Of a stretch of 64,000 bases of DNA, positions 47,297 to 56,360 are shown one piece after another (position 1 is the first letter of the stretch; each line of letters starts with the position of its first letter). The translations under genes were made by a program, and so were the position numbers. The stretch is from Candidatus Electrothrix aarhusensis (GTDB taxonomy: Bacteria; Desulfobacterota; Desulfobulbia; Desulfobulbales; Desulfobulbaceae), in contig MTKO01000092.1 of assembly GCA_004028505.1 (NCBI GenBank), positions 27,682-91,681 on the forward strand, read 5' to 3'. Under the pieces are notes generated by a model. The model was not told where the DNA came from, made no database searches, and saw only the letters and a program-made list of their open reading frames with translations.

Positions 47297-47389
47297 TTGA
47301 CATGCAAGAACCATTTTATTATTTTACTGGTAACCTCTTTTGGTTTTTTTTTTGCCGGGCGCGCATGTAATGCGTAGCCCGGTTTTTTT
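47297..47389 (+). ncRNA. possible short RNA: promoter plus terminator
   Basis: TTGACA (47297-47302), 17 bases, TATTTT (47320-47325), then after about 30 bases a hairpin CCGGGC...GCCCGG (47355-47382, inner stem CGCAT/ATGCG) and T7. There is no ORF between. Might be a small RNA of about 60 nt or a dead promoter and terminator. Confidence 0.3.
47354..47389 (+). terminator. terminator hairpin
   Basis: Stem CCGGGC/GCCCGG with a nested CGCAT/ATGCG and a seven-T tail; resembles 24259-24296. Confidence 0.65.
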
Positions 47390-47462
47390 GTGCCTTGGCT
47401 CTGGAAATCAACTCAAACATAAATCAATGCCACAGCACCCGAAGCGTTGAGAGTTGAGCGAG

Positions 47463-47963
47463 TCAAGATCCTGTCGGATGTTGCCCATATTGTACTCTTT
47501 TGCGCAGTTGTCGTCGCTCCTCTCGTTCATAACGCAGAAGCAGATGTTTGGCAATGAATCCAGCAACCGCCTTTAACAGGCCCATGGGAAGAAGCGGTTT
47601 GGTCAGGTATAAGTCTGCGCCTTGTTTCATGCCCCAGAATTTATCTGCTGGCTCACTCTTGCTGCTCAAGAGGATGACCGGGATATGTTGCGTCTCTGGG
47701 CAGGATTTAATGGATCTGCATGCCTGGAAGCCGTTTTTTTTCGGCATGAGTACATCAAGAATAATCAGGTCAGGCTTTTCAGACAAGGCCTTTTCTACGC
47801 CTTCCACGCCATCAGAAGCAGTGATGATTGTATAGCCAGCTTTGCTGAGAACCTTATAGATAATCTGCAATTCGACCGGACTGTCATCAACAACCAGCAG
47901 TTTCTTTGTCAGATTACTTCCCTGATGAGTAGGCGTGCTCGGCTTCTTTCTTGATTTTACCAC
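47463..47963 (-). CDS. single-domain response regulator (PilG/PilH-like)
   Basis: 166 aa: a basic N-terminal tail, then receiver motifs KLLVVDDSPVELQIIYKVLS, phospho-Asp in PDLIILDVLMPKKNGFQACR, VILLSSKSEPADKFWGMKQG and LYLTKPLLPMGLL. The insertion DKFWGMKQGA is typical of twitching-motility receivers. No output domain. It faces the same way as the NarL/NarX-type pair upstream, 60 bp away, and may share control with them. Confidence 0.88.
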   Translation of the reverse strand: MVKSRKKPSTPTHQGSNLTKKLLVVDDSPVELQIIYKVLSKAGYTIITASDGVEGVEKALSEKPDLIILDVLMPKKNGFQACRSIKSCPETQHIPVILLSSKSEPADKFWGMKQGADLYLTKPLLPMGLLKAVAGFIAKHLLLRYEREERRQLRKRVQYGQHPTGS

Positions 47964-48022
47964 AGTCTTTCTCCTTTTTGACGCCGCTTTTGCATAACAA
48001 AATCAAGTGTTTTAATTCGGAT

Positions 48023-48679
48023 TCAGCTGATATCTTCCAGGAGACCGAGTTTTGCTGCATAACGAACCAGATCGACCGTGCTGTGCAGATCCAGCTTGCT
48101 CAGGATGTTGGCGCGATGGTTGGTCACGGTTTTAGCACTGATGCAGAGTTTGTCCGCGATATCAGCCACAGCAACGCCCTGGGCGAGAAGCCGAAAGATT
48201 TCCTGCTCCCGAGCAGTCAGGTTACCATAGGTTGAATCGGAAAGGTCCGAGGATTCAGCGGCTTCAAGGAGGCGGATGGCAATCTCACGGGAAAGGGCTG
48301 AATCCAGGTAGTACTCGTCCTGAAGGGCAGCTTCCAGCGCATTGTGCAAACAGTCGGAAACCGACTCTTTGACGATATAACCGATGGCTCCGGCCCGAAG
48401 TGCGCCGAGAATATAATCAATCTTTGAATGCATACTGACAATGATAATACGGGTTTCCGGTACTGCTCCCTTTAAAATCCTGGTCAGCTGAATGCCGCTT
48501 TTGTCCGGTAGGGACAGGTCAATCACTGCGATATCCGGCTTAATGGTACGGACAGCCTCCTCCCCTTGTCGGGCATCAGCACCTTCGCCTGCAACTTCAA
48601 AGTCTGAAAATTTTTCAATGAGTTGCCTGACCCCGGCCCGAAAGGTATCGTGATCATCAATAAGAACTATTTTTTTCAT
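48023..48679 (-). CDS. NarL/FixJ-family response regulator
   Basis: 218 aa: receiver (IVLIDDHDTFRAGVRQLIEK, phospho-Asp in PDIAVIDLSLPDKSGIQLTR, Lys in GYIVKESVSD) plus LuxR-type HTH (LTAREQEIFRLLAQGVAVAD, LCISAKTVTNHRANILSKLD). Binds DNA as a phosphorylation-dependent activator. The cognate kinase lies 19 bp upstream on the same strand, a classic pair. Confidence 0.93.
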   Translation of the reverse strand: MKKIVLIDDHDTFRAGVRQLIEKFSDFEVAGEGADARQGEEAVRTIKPDIAVIDLSLPDKSGIQLTRILKGAVPETRIIIVSMHSKIDYILGALRAGAIGYIVKESVSDCLHNALEAALQDEYYLDSALSREIAIRLLEAAESSDLSDSTYGNLTAREQEIFRLLAQGVAVADIADKLCISAKTVTNHRANILSKLDLHSTVDLVRYAAKLGLLEDIS

Positions 48680-48698
48680 GGTTTGCCGTTGCTGAGAT

Positions 48699-50234
48699 TC
48701 AGGTTAGTATTCCCTCCGTCTCCTGTGCTACCGGACCGGGGAATTCAATGATAATCTTGGTGCCTTGTTGCGGGGCGGAAAGGATCTTAAAGGTTCCTTG
48801 CATCATCCGAACCCGTTCTTCCATACCGAGTAAACCAAAGCGCTTGTTCTCCAAGGCCTTGCGAACGCCCTGTTCAGGATCAAAGCCGCAGCCATTATCT
48901 TCTACCCGGAGAATAATATTCGGATGAGAGGCGATCAGGCGTATTTCAACCTTTGTTGCCTGGGCATGTTTTTCAATATTATTCAAAGCCTCCTGAACCA
49001 GACGGTATATATTGATCGCATGGTCAAAAGGAAAGTCTAGGGCATCAACTCCAGCCTTTGAGAACTGGATAAATATACCGGTCTGCTTGGTGAAGTCCCG
49101 ACTGTAATCGGCTATAGCACTGGGGAGCCCAATCTGTTCAAGTCCAGGAGGACGCAGGTTGTAGGAAAGCTCACGCACGGTTTTGATGCAGTGATTAAGG
49201 AGTTTGGCCCAATCAGCTCTTTCTTCCTGCGTGGGCAGGTGTCCCTTTACCGCGTCTTGCAGCAGACTTTCACCGGTAATTTTCAGCGAGGAAAGGTTTT
49301 GTGCCACATTATCATGAAGGTAGAGTGAGATTTGCTGGCGTTCGGTCTCCTGCACAGTCAGAAGCTTCTGGGATAAATTATGCACCTGCTCTTCCACCTT
49401 TCTGAGTTCGTCATTGGCATGAAGCAGCTCTTTGGTCCTTTCCTGTACTTTGAGATCAAATTCATTATGATAACCGGACAGTTGTTCTGCCATCTTGCCG
49501 AATTCTCTGGCGAGAAATTCAAACTCATCACCGGAATTGATATGCACCTGATGGCTGAGGTTACCCATGCCGATTTGGCGGGTACCTTCCTGAAGGATCT
49601 TCATCGGTTCGAGCACGGAACGCATCATGAGAAAGACAACAATAAGGGTCAGGAAGATAACTGCGAGGCCAGTCAGTGCGACAACGGCCAAGGTATGCCG
49701 GTATTGCTGGCCGATAAAGGCCTCGGTTTTGTCAATTTGGAGCAGATGGAGATGGAGATGTTTGTCAATGGCGTTTTCCAGGTGGGTCAACTCTTCCTTG
49801 ATGGCCTCGGAGATCTTTGCAAGATCCTCCTCCTTGGTCGGCCAACCCTTCTCTGATTGTTCCAGAAGATATTGAGAGAGCGTTGTCGCAAAAATAACAT
49901 GATGGAGCATCTTGTGGGCAGCAAGCTCCTCTTGGGTCAATGACTTATGCTTATGTTTGGCATGGGTTTCTATCATGACGCTGAGCTGATTCGCTTTTTC
50001 TCTAATGAGGTCCTGATCAAATTGTTGTGCCCGAATCCCTGCATCCAAAGAAAGGAGCAGTTTTTTAAGATCCAGCATAGCAGAGGCGTTCATTGTTGCC
50101 TCCTGTTGCAGATGCGCGAAGTGACTATGAACGTTTGAGAACGTCCAGACGCACCACCCGCCTTGAATGAGAACACCAAGGAGCAGGGGGAGAAAATAGA
50201 GAAGGAATCTGTTACGCAGGCCGATTTTCAGCAT
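48699..50234 (-). CDS. NarX/DegS-type sensor histidine kinase
   Basis: 511 aa. Membrane helix (FLLYFLPLLLGVLIQGGWCV), periplasmic helical domain (residues about 35-185), second helix (TLAVVALTGLAVIFLTLIVV), HAMP linker (MKILQEGTRQIGMGNLSHQV), HisKA_3 with His in QISLYLHDNVAQNLSSLKIT and HATPase with N box and G1 (NNIEKHAQAT, VEDNGCGFDP). Paired with the NarL-type regulator downstream. Ligand not evident. Confidence 0.9.
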   Translation of the reverse strand: MLKIGLRNRFLLYFLPLLLGVLIQGGWCVWTFSNVHSHFAHLQQEATMNASAMLDLKKLLLSLDAGIRAQQFDQDLIREKANQLSVMIETHAKHKHKSLTQEELAAHKMLHHVIFATTLSQYLLEQSEKGWPTKEEDLAKISEAIKEELTHLENAIDKHLHLHLLQIDKTEAFIGQQYRHTLAVVALTGLAVIFLTLIVVFLMMRSVLEPMKILQEGTRQIGMGNLSHQVHINSGDEFEFLAREFGKMAEQLSGYHNEFDLKVQERTKELLHANDELRKVEEQVHNLSQKLLTVQETERQQISLYLHDNVAQNLSSLKITGESLLQDAVKGHLPTQEERADWAKLLNHCIKTVRELSYNLRPPGLEQIGLPSAIADYSRDFTKQTGIFIQFSKAGVDALDFPFDHAINIYRLVQEALNNIEKHAQATKVEIRLIASHPNIILRVEDNGCGFDPEQGVRKALENKRFGLLGMEERVRMMQGTFKILSAPQQGTKIIIEFPGPVAQETEGILT

Positions 50235-50748
50235 ATCTTATGAGGTGGTTATGCCCGAAGCCTGTTTGCATGCCGTAGAAGTGCTTACTGAGCACGTCTG
50301 TCCAACAGAGGTTCAGGATGTTTTTACAGGAGGTTATTGTGGTTATATGCGGGAAGGAAACCAAGCGCCCGTCATATTTAAGAGAATGCTCAAAGACCGT
50401 ATGAGAATCTCTACGAGACGGTGATTATAACGGATTCTGTCCGCTTAGACAAAGGATATGAAAAAATAGTTTGTGCTGTCTTGCGGACGGGTATTTTGAA
50501 TGAATTTTGTAATTTTGAACAAAAAAAGGGAGGGTGAATCAGATTTGGAAAAATAATCGTACGAAAAGGTCTTTTTTTGGGGAGAGGGGGGGGAGAACAG
50601 ATGAAAGAATTTTTTAATCATATTGAATATGAGATAACCACTTGTTTTGTGACGTGTATCGCAACTTCAGTCACGAAAACAAGTGATATCTCTCGTAGAA
50701 AAATCAGACTTCTACGACACGCGGACTACGGTAATTCCTGATCAGGAA
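50235..50748. other. 513-bp gap, no gene seen
   Basis: Short frames only. Contains a hairpin ACTTGTTTTGTGAC with GTCACGAAAACAAGT (50640-50684), a likely terminator for the cold-shock gene transcribed leftwards, and a palindrome AATTCCTGATCAGGAATT (50731-50748) abutting that gene's stop. Confidence 0.5.
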
Positions 50749-50949
50749 TTATTGAGCAGTGACATTATCTGCTGCCGGTCCTTTAGGGCCGTCAACAACG
50801 TCAAAGCTCACTCGTTGTCCTTCCTGCAGGCTTTTGAAACCCTGGGCTTGGATGGCTGAATGATGAACAAAAACATCTTTGCCGCCATCCTGCTCGATAA
50901 AACCAAAACCCTTGGAATCGTTAAACCATTTTACTGTCCCTTCTACCAT
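50749..50949 (-). CDS. cspA: cold-shock protein (CspA family)
   Basis: 66 aa, normal length. RNP motifs [20 protein letters not shown] and [15 protein letters not shown] are both present. An RNA chaperone. It is 113 bp downstream of the helicase gene on the same strand, with an untranslated leader of about 110 bp, as expected for cold-induced mRNAs. A purine-rich AAGGAGCACG site precedes its ATG. Confidence 0.95.
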   Translation of the reverse strand: MVEGTVKWFNDSKGFGFIEQDGGKDVFVHHSAIQAQGFKSLQEGQRVSFDVVDGPKGPAADNVTAQ

Positions 50950-51062
50950 TTTCGTGCTCCTTAAAGCTGATTTCTCTATGAAATCTTTATGTTAAAACGG
51001 ATTGCAATATTTGCGATCCATTGTGCAGGCCTGCATAGGTGCCGGACTGCGGATTATTTTGT

Positions 51063-52325
51063 CTAGCTTGCAGATAAACCGAAATCAAACGAGTTTGAAC
51101 GCTGCTGTTTCGGTTTCCCTTTTGTTTTTCTACGGGAAACGGGTGCGCCCCTTCTTTTCTCATCAGTACTAGCTGAGGGCGCTGCTGTTGAGGCGTTATG
51201 ATCCTGATTACTGAGCGGCGCATCAACTTTTTTGCGGGTGATGTTTTGCCCCAGGCTGCGTTCAACTGACAGAATCATTCTTGCATCTTCTCGGGTTGCA
51301 AAGGTGTATGCATCACCGGTCTGTAACGCTCTGCCGGTTCGTCCGACTCTATGCGTGTATGTCTCAACAGTATCTGGCACGTCGTAATTCACAACATGAG
51401 AAATACCTGATACATCTATGCCTCGTGCAGCGATATCTGTAGCAACTAGGATGTTGAATGTCCCTGTTCTGAAGCCGTCCATAGCCTTTTTGCGTTGGTT
51501 CTGGGACAGATTACCTTGAAGAGAAGTTGCTTTAAACCCAAATTGTTGCAGCTGTCGGGCCAGATTCTTTGCCTTATGCTTGGTCCGGGTAAAGACGAGG
51601 GTAGTCGTCATGGGTTCACTTTGCAGAATGTGCTTTAACAAGGCAGTTTTCTGTGTCTGTGCTACCTGGAAAAGGGCATGTTTAATGGTTGCTGTCGGTT
51701 TTTCATGATTCACCCGAACCGTGACCGGATTGGTGAGAATCTCTTCAACAAAGCAACGAATTTCTTTCGGCATTGTTGCTGAAAAAACCATGCTCTGCCT
51801 TTGGCGCGGCACCTGCTTGAGGATGCGGCGAATGTCCGGCAGAAAACCTTTGTCGCACATCTGATCGGCTTCGTCCAAGATCAGAACCTCAATGGAGGAA
51901 AGATCAACGGTTTTCGAGTTGAGGTGGTCAAGGAGGCGACCAGGACAAGCCACGACAATATCAACGCCTTGTCTGAGCTTCTGTATCTGGCCTGCTTTGC
52001 TCACGCCGCCGTAGAGCGTACAACTTTTCAGGCGGGTACCCTGACCTAACATTTGAATATTCTCATGGACCTGCTCTGAGAGTTCTCGGGTCGGGGTCAA
52101 AATTAATGCTTTTACTTTTTTCCCTGCTTCGCCAGCAAGGCGTTGCAGAGTTGGCAGAACAAATGCAGCTGTTTTACCGGTACCGGTCTGGGCAAGCCCT
52201 AATAAATCGAGGCCTTGCATAAGATGCGGCATGGCCTGCTGTTGGATTTCTGTAGGGGTGGTGTAGCCACTTTTTTTGATAGCAGCTACGATAGCCGGTT
52301 TGAAATCGAATTCTGTAAAATTCAT
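51063..52325 (-). CDS. rhlE: DEAD-box RNA helicase (RhlE type)
   Basis: 420 aa. Motifs in order: Q motif TEIQQQAMPHLMQGLDLLGL, Walker A AQTGTGKTAAF, PTRELSEQV, VLILDEADQM (DEAD), SAT in VFSATMPKEI, TRTKHKAKNL, and HRVGRTGRA. C-terminal ~60 residues are basic and low-complexity. Sits between an RRM gene and cspA, all leftwards, forming an RNA-remodelling cluster. Complete. Confidence 0.92.
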   Translation of the reverse strand: MNFTEFDFKPAIVAAIKKSGYTTPTEIQQQAMPHLMQGLDLLGLAQTGTGKTAAFVLPTLQRLAGEAGKKVKALILTPTRELSEQVHENIQMLGQGTRLKSCTLYGGVSKAGQIQKLRQGVDIVVACPGRLLDHLNSKTVDLSSIEVLILDEADQMCDKGFLPDIRRILKQVPRQRQSMVFSATMPKEIRCFVEEILTNPVTVRVNHEKPTATIKHALFQVAQTQKTALLKHILQSEPMTTTLVFTRTKHKAKNLARQLQQFGFKATSLQGNLSQNQRKKAMDGFRTGTFNILVATDIAARGIDVSGISHVVNYDVPDTVETYTHRVGRTGRALQTGDAYTFATREDARMILSVERSLGQNITRKKVDAPLSNQDHNASTAAPSASTDEKRRGAPVSRRKTKGKPKQQRSNSFDFGLSAS

Positions 52326-52509
52326 GTAACCTCTTGATATAAGCTCAATGAGCTTTTAAGTCCCTGCCTTTTTTTGTTGCTCAAAAAGCAACCGAGGCAG
52401 AAAGAAAGTGCTGGTAACCTGTGAAAGAGAGAGACCAAGGGGAAGGGAGCCCGGTCGTATACTTCAAAATATCGACCGCTTCTTCCGAATGAAATATATC
52501 TATGAAGGC

Positions 52510-52776
52510 TTATCCGCGCCGAAATTTTTTCTTTTTGGCCGGTTTGGCCTCATTGCAGACAAGTTGTCGATGCTTATATTCCTTTCCATTCAAATCTTCC
52601 ATTGCCTTGTGGCCTGCGCTTCTGGTTTCCATTTCTACAAAGGCAAAACCTTTTGTTTGCCCAGTAAAATGATCTTTCACAAGGTTTGTGTCGACAACAC
52701 TTCCGTATTGGCCAAACAGATCAGTTAATTCAGTTTCAGTCGTGTTATAAGGAAGACTGCCGATAAAAAGTTTCAT
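52510..52776 (-). CDS. RRM-domain RNA-binding protein (cyanobacterial Rbp-like)
   Basis: 88 aa starting at ATG 52776 (AGGAGAAG just upstream); a longer frame to 52842 lacks a start signal. One RRM: RNP2 KLFIGSLPYNTTETELTDLF and RNP1 GFAFVEMETRSAGHKAMEDL; Lys-rich tail KPAKKKKFRRG. Binds single-stranded RNA. With rhlE and cspA it makes a cold-response set. The upstream 585-bp gap to 53361 holds a probable long leader but no other gene I can support. Confidence 0.9.
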   Translation of the reverse strand: MKLFIGSLPYNTTETELTDLFGQYGSVVDTNLVKDHFTGQTKGFAFVEMETRSAGHKAMEDLNGKEYKHRQLVCNEAKPAKKKKFRRG

Positions 52777-53361
52777 GCTTCTTCTCCTGAAAAGATGCTC
52801 TCGTAAAAAAATAACGTCGGTAGAAACAACCCGATGTATCAAAATGGGTTACGAAGTAAACAAGCATCTCTACTGCAAATACTTGCGATGTTATCTCGAT
52901 ATGGTAATAAGCGGAAACTTTAAAGGTACCAGAATGTGTACTGGAGTCATCGTGTAAGACGATGATGAAAAAGAAAATGCTGAGAATTGCCAAATGATAT
53001 ATTTTTTGCATTATACTCTTGTTTGGATTAATTGCAAGGTAAAAAGCAAGAGTGTAGTGAAAAAAATATTATTTCTTTTTTAATACAGGAGGTTGGGTCA
53101 GTAAGTTGCAGGGAGTTTTTTTCGTTTTTATTCGGCACAGGGTTATTGGGTTATTCTTTGAGAGGTAAGGGCAGAAAGCAGAAAAAGTCACTCTGTTTGT
53201 TTGAGCCAAGCGTCATCTTTCTCAAAAGGCTCCGTAAAGGCTACCTGATGCAGGGAAATGCCTTGCACTGTTCTCAAATTGGATTAGGCTGAAGTTCCCT
53301 CTTTTTCGTCATTTATCCTCTGAGATATATGGCCTAGCCGCTTCTTCTGACCAGGATAAAT

Positions 53362-54021
53362 ATGGATTGCCCCCTGCGTATTCGTTATCAAACCATTGAA
53401 GTCGGTAACATCGACATCCATTTATGTACGCTCCGCGATAGACAGCAATTCAGCGACCCTAACAGTGTGGCCCATGATCTTGGTATTTCCTCTGCCACCT
53501 GGCCGATTTTCGGGGTAGTTTGGCCATCAAGTCTTGTGCTTGCCAACTATATGCTGGGGTACAAAACTCAGGGGAAGAGAATTTTGGAGATAGGTTGCGG
53601 GATGGCACTGTCCAGCTTACTGCTCAATGAACGACTGGCTGATATTACTGCTACTGACTATCATCCTGAAGTGGAACATTTCCTCAACAGGAACACGCTG
53701 CTTAATAACGGAAAAAGCATTGCCTTTGAGCGGGTGGACTGGGCCGATGACCGGAGCAAACTGGGGCTCTTTGATGTAATCATTGGTAGTGATTTACTTT
53801 ACGAGGACGAACATGTACGGCTGTTGTCTGATTTTATTGAAAATCATGCCAGTCCTCAATGCGACGTTATCATTGTTGATCCTGGCAGAGGAAGGAAAAC
53901 CAAGCTCAGCACAAAAATGAGTGGCTATGGTTTTACAAGCAGTCATGTTCAGCCGATGCATACTGATTATTTAGAGCAGAAATTCAAAGGGTATATTCTT
54001 GAATTTTCTCGGGAGGGCTAA
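53362..54021 (+). CDS. class I SAM methyltransferase (METTL/PrmA-like)
   Basis: 219 aa. N-terminal beta region then SAM motif I RILEIGCGMALSSLLLNERL, DYHPEVEHFLNRNTLLNNG, GLFDVIIGSDLLYEDEHV, and CDVIIVDPGRGRKTKLS. Resembles the Methyltransf_16 lysine-methyltransferase family in layout; substrate unknown. Lone gene on the plus strand between minus-strand clusters, preceded by the cold-shock gap. Confidence 0.8.
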   Translation: MDCPLRIRYQTIEVGNIDIHLCTLRDRQQFSDPNSVAHDLGISSATWPIFGVVWPSSLVLANYMLGYKTQGKRILEIGCGMALSSLLLNERLADITATDYHPEVEHFLNRNTLLNNGKSIAFERVDWADDRSKLGLFDVIIGSDLLYEDEHVRLLSDFIENHASPQCDVIIVDPGRGRKTKLSTKMSGYGFTSSHVQPMHTDYLEQKFKGYILEFSREG

Positions 54022-54074
54022 GCACGTTTTCCTTGCTCATCCTAATACGCCACCCCCTCATAGTGGGTGAAGTT

Positions 54075-55169
54075 TTATAACTTTTTTTGTCCTTTGACAT
54101 GCGGGCAGTCTTCTGGTGCCAACGTGACAGGAGAGCGTTGCGGTGGCGGGTAAAAAGCATTTATCTGCGCGGTGGAGAGCTGTTTTTCCGGCAACAGCTT
54201 TTGTTCAATGATTTCAGAAATTGTTCGGCTTTTCTCCCCCTGCGGGTCAACCTGGTGAAGGAACTCAAGGTATTCCAAAAAAGTCTGAATCTCTCCTGGC
54301 GAGCTATGGTTAACTGTACCGTAGACACCAGAGTGCATAGTGCTGAAGACTTTTTTTGCTGCGTTTGCTTCAAGTAAGAAATGGTGGGCGAGCCACTTCC
54401 GTTCAATACCGTTATAGGTGCCAACGCTGACATATTCATTCTTGCCTTTTTCAGGTTTTGGGTCTATTTCAACCCGACCAACCTCACCGTAGTTAGCAAA
54501 GCCGGAGCATGTATTGTAGATGATCGCATCGGGTAGGGCACTCCTACTTATTTCATCGTTCATACAGCCAGATTTAACAGCAGGGTCCAGGCGTTGTAGT
54601 TTTGTGGTGAAATCGGTCAAGGTGCCGTAATAGCTTTCTGAACCGTAACAGGATTCATAGTCGTGCCCGCCTACTTTGACTCGCCACGCCTCTGCTTCCT
54701 GCCGGGACAGAGAGGAATAGCCATCCCAGTTACCATGCCAGACACTGTGGTGATGTCCTGCTATTTCGTGACCGTTTTTTTTCCAGCGTTCCACCGCAGC
54801 GACTCGCTCTTTGTCTGACAAGAGAAAGTCTACCCATGCAGGGGCAAACATGAGGGTGAGCTTGATGTGATACGCATCAGCCTGAGCTATCATCTTGGTT
54901 AGATTGCCATAGGCTCTTTCAGTGAAGTAATGGTTCCACTCATGGTTGTACGGCTCGCTGTGGATAGCGATAAAGTACCAAGGGATGTTGTTGCTTTCTT
55001 CTTGGTGTTCCGTTGCCCCACAGTAGCTGGCTCCTGTCAGGAAAACGAAGAAAGCAAGAAGGGCTTGGTGTGCTTTTGTTTTTATATTCATTTGGATACG
55101 GAAGATGAGGTTGTTCTTTCGGGCTGCTATGGTTATTTGTAAAAAGGCACCTTGTAGAAAACGTGCCAA
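54075..55169 (-). CDS. exported polysaccharide-deacetylase-like protein
   Basis: Likely start is ATG 55091, which opens a signal peptide (MNIKTKAHQALLAFFVFLTG), giving 338 aa; the frame can be extended to TTG 55169. Residues HSEPYNHEWNHYFTERAYGN, AEITL-like strand LTLMFAPAWVDFLLSD and GHEIAGHHHSVWHGNWDGYS resemble the metal-binding His region of NodB-type deacetylases, but a clean catalytic Asp-His triad was not confirmed. It follows an exported metallo-beta-lactamase-fold protein with no gap, probably co-transcribed. Confidence 0.55.
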   Translation of the reverse strand: MARFLQGAFLQITIAARKNNLIFRIQMNIKTKAHQALLAFFVFLTGASYCGATEHQEESNNIPWYFIAIHSEPYNHEWNHYFTERAYGNLTKMIAQADAYHIKLTLMFAPAWVDFLLSDKERVAAVERWKKNGHEIAGHHHSVWHGNWDGYSSLSRQEAEAWRVKVGGHDYESCYGSESYYGTLTDFTTKLQRLDPAVKSGCMNDEISRSALPDAIIYNTCSGFANYGEVGRVEIDPKPEKGKNEYVSVGTYNGIERKWLAHHFLLEANAAKKVFSTMHSGVYGTVNHSSPGEIQTFLEYLEFLHQVDPQGEKSRTISEIIEQKLLPEKQLSTAQINAFYPPPQRSPVTLAPEDCPHVKGQKKL

Positions 55170-56207
55170 CTACTCTTGAGTTGCTATGAGGGATGTAAAA
55201 TCTTGCACCTGAATTTGTTCGCTAATAGTTATTATCGTCAGGTCTTCCGGTGGTTGCAAAGGGCCGTTATAGGTTCTGCTGACTTGTTCAAGGAGTCCCT
55301 CGGTGTTGGGTGCGTGGGAAAACACCGCCAAACCGGGTTTAACCCGTGTGAAAATTTCTCCTGCCTGCTCGGCAGTCGTATGATGAGCCATGATACGTTT
55401 TTCTACCTCTGTTGTATGGAGAGCAGCGGCACGATCCTCACCCTCTGGCCTTTTCTTTTGACTTTGAACAGGCAAGGCTTCGTGAATAAGGACGTCTGTT
55501 CCTTTGGCAAACGTAATAAGATGTTCAGACACCCGAGTGTCACCGGAAAGAACAACAGAGTGGTCGCCATAATCAACCCTGTAACCGAACGCCGGTATGA
55601 CCGGCCTGTGGTCCACTAGAAATGCTGTTACCTTTACGCCATCCTCATTGAAAATAATTCCTTCCTGTATATCATGACTCTGCACTCGAATACCTTCACT
55701 AGGAAATCTTTCATCGACATCACGCCGAATATGGATATCAAATGCAAAGGCCTGTGTGAGAGCATTCATCATGTCACTGGTACCGGTCGGTCCCCAGATC
55801 TTTAAGGGCTCATTTCTTCTTCCCATCACCCAACCTGCAAGAAAAATATCGGGAAGCTGGATAAGATGATCCGAATGCAGGTGCGTCAGGAAGACTTTAT
55901 TGATTGATCCTATCGAAATTCCCAGTTGCCTGAGTCGAATTGTCGAACCTCGACCGCAATCAAACAGGAGGCGTTTGTCTCCTGCCTCAATAAGAGTGCT
56001 TATTCCGAACTGCTTCAGTCCCACCGGAGGGCCAACAGCAGTTCCAAGGAGCGTGACTCTGAGGGCACCAGGAGGTGGTGCGCTTAATTTAATCTGTTGA
56101 AGTGGCTCTACTTTCGCCCATCCGGGAACAGTACTGACGAGGAGAGTGCAAGCAGTGAAGAGGAAAAGGTACACTGTGGTAAGGTGTTGTTTTGAATATT
56201 TTTTCAT
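55170..56207 (-). CDS. exported MBL-fold metallohydrolase (RNase Z/arylsulfatase-like)
   Basis: 345 aa with a signal peptide (residues about 1-31). Metallo-beta-lactamase core: VFLTHLHSDHLIQLPDIFLA (HxHxDH), SVVLSGDTRVSEHLITFAKG (Asp ligand), and IMAHHTTAEQAG (His ligand). Sequence order matches RNase Z-like MBL proteins, but export indicates another substrate, e.g. a periplasmic ester. Stop adjoins the start of the next gene downstream. Confidence 0.85.
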   Translation of the reverse strand: MKKYSKQHLTTVYLFLFTACTLLVSTVPGWAKVEPLQQIKLSAPPPGALRVTLLGTAVGPPVGLKQFGISTLIEAGDKRLLFDCGRGSTIRLRQLGISIGSINKVFLTHLHSDHLIQLPDIFLAGWVMGRRNEPLKIWGPTGTSDMMNALTQAFAFDIHIRRDVDERFPSEGIRVQSHDIQEGIIFNEDGVKVTAFLVDHRPVIPAFGYRVDYGDHSVVLSGDTRVSEHLITFAKGTDVLIHEALPVQSQKKRPEGEDRAAALHTTEVEKRIMAHHTTAEQAGEIFTRVKPGLAVFSHAPNTEGLLEQVSRTYNGPLQPPEDLTIITISEQIQVQDFTSLIATQE

Positions 56208-56222
56208 ATGGATATTGTAACG

Positions 56223-56360
56223 TTAACTTTGAAATGCCAGGAGCCACTTGCGGAGGCTCAGCATGTGGTGTTCGTCTTTGCGGTAGGAGAGATTGCCACT
56301 GCCGCACAGGACTAAGCCGTGTTGAGCTATTTTGTGGGCGGTGTTTATGAATGCGTTCAT
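56223..56360 (-). pseudogene. class II aldolase/adducin N-terminal fragment
   Basis: A 45-aa frame beginning in ATGA overlap with the stop of the helicase gene. It reads NTAHKIAQHGLVLCGSGNLS and RKDEHHML, the N-terminal substrate-phosphate loop of class II aldolases, then ends in WLLAFQS. The His residues and C-terminal domain are missing. Either a truncated gene or one shortened by a frameshift near 56270. Confidence 0.5.

Noticed and set aside
44733..47462. cas genes around the CRISPR array
   Set aside because: Both strands were read; only an HU-like protein is encoded between ElbB and the response regulator.
53032..53292. 86-aa plus-strand frame upstream of the methyltransferase
   Set aside because: No domain, no start signal; it overlaps the probable leader and promoter region of the cold-shock genes.
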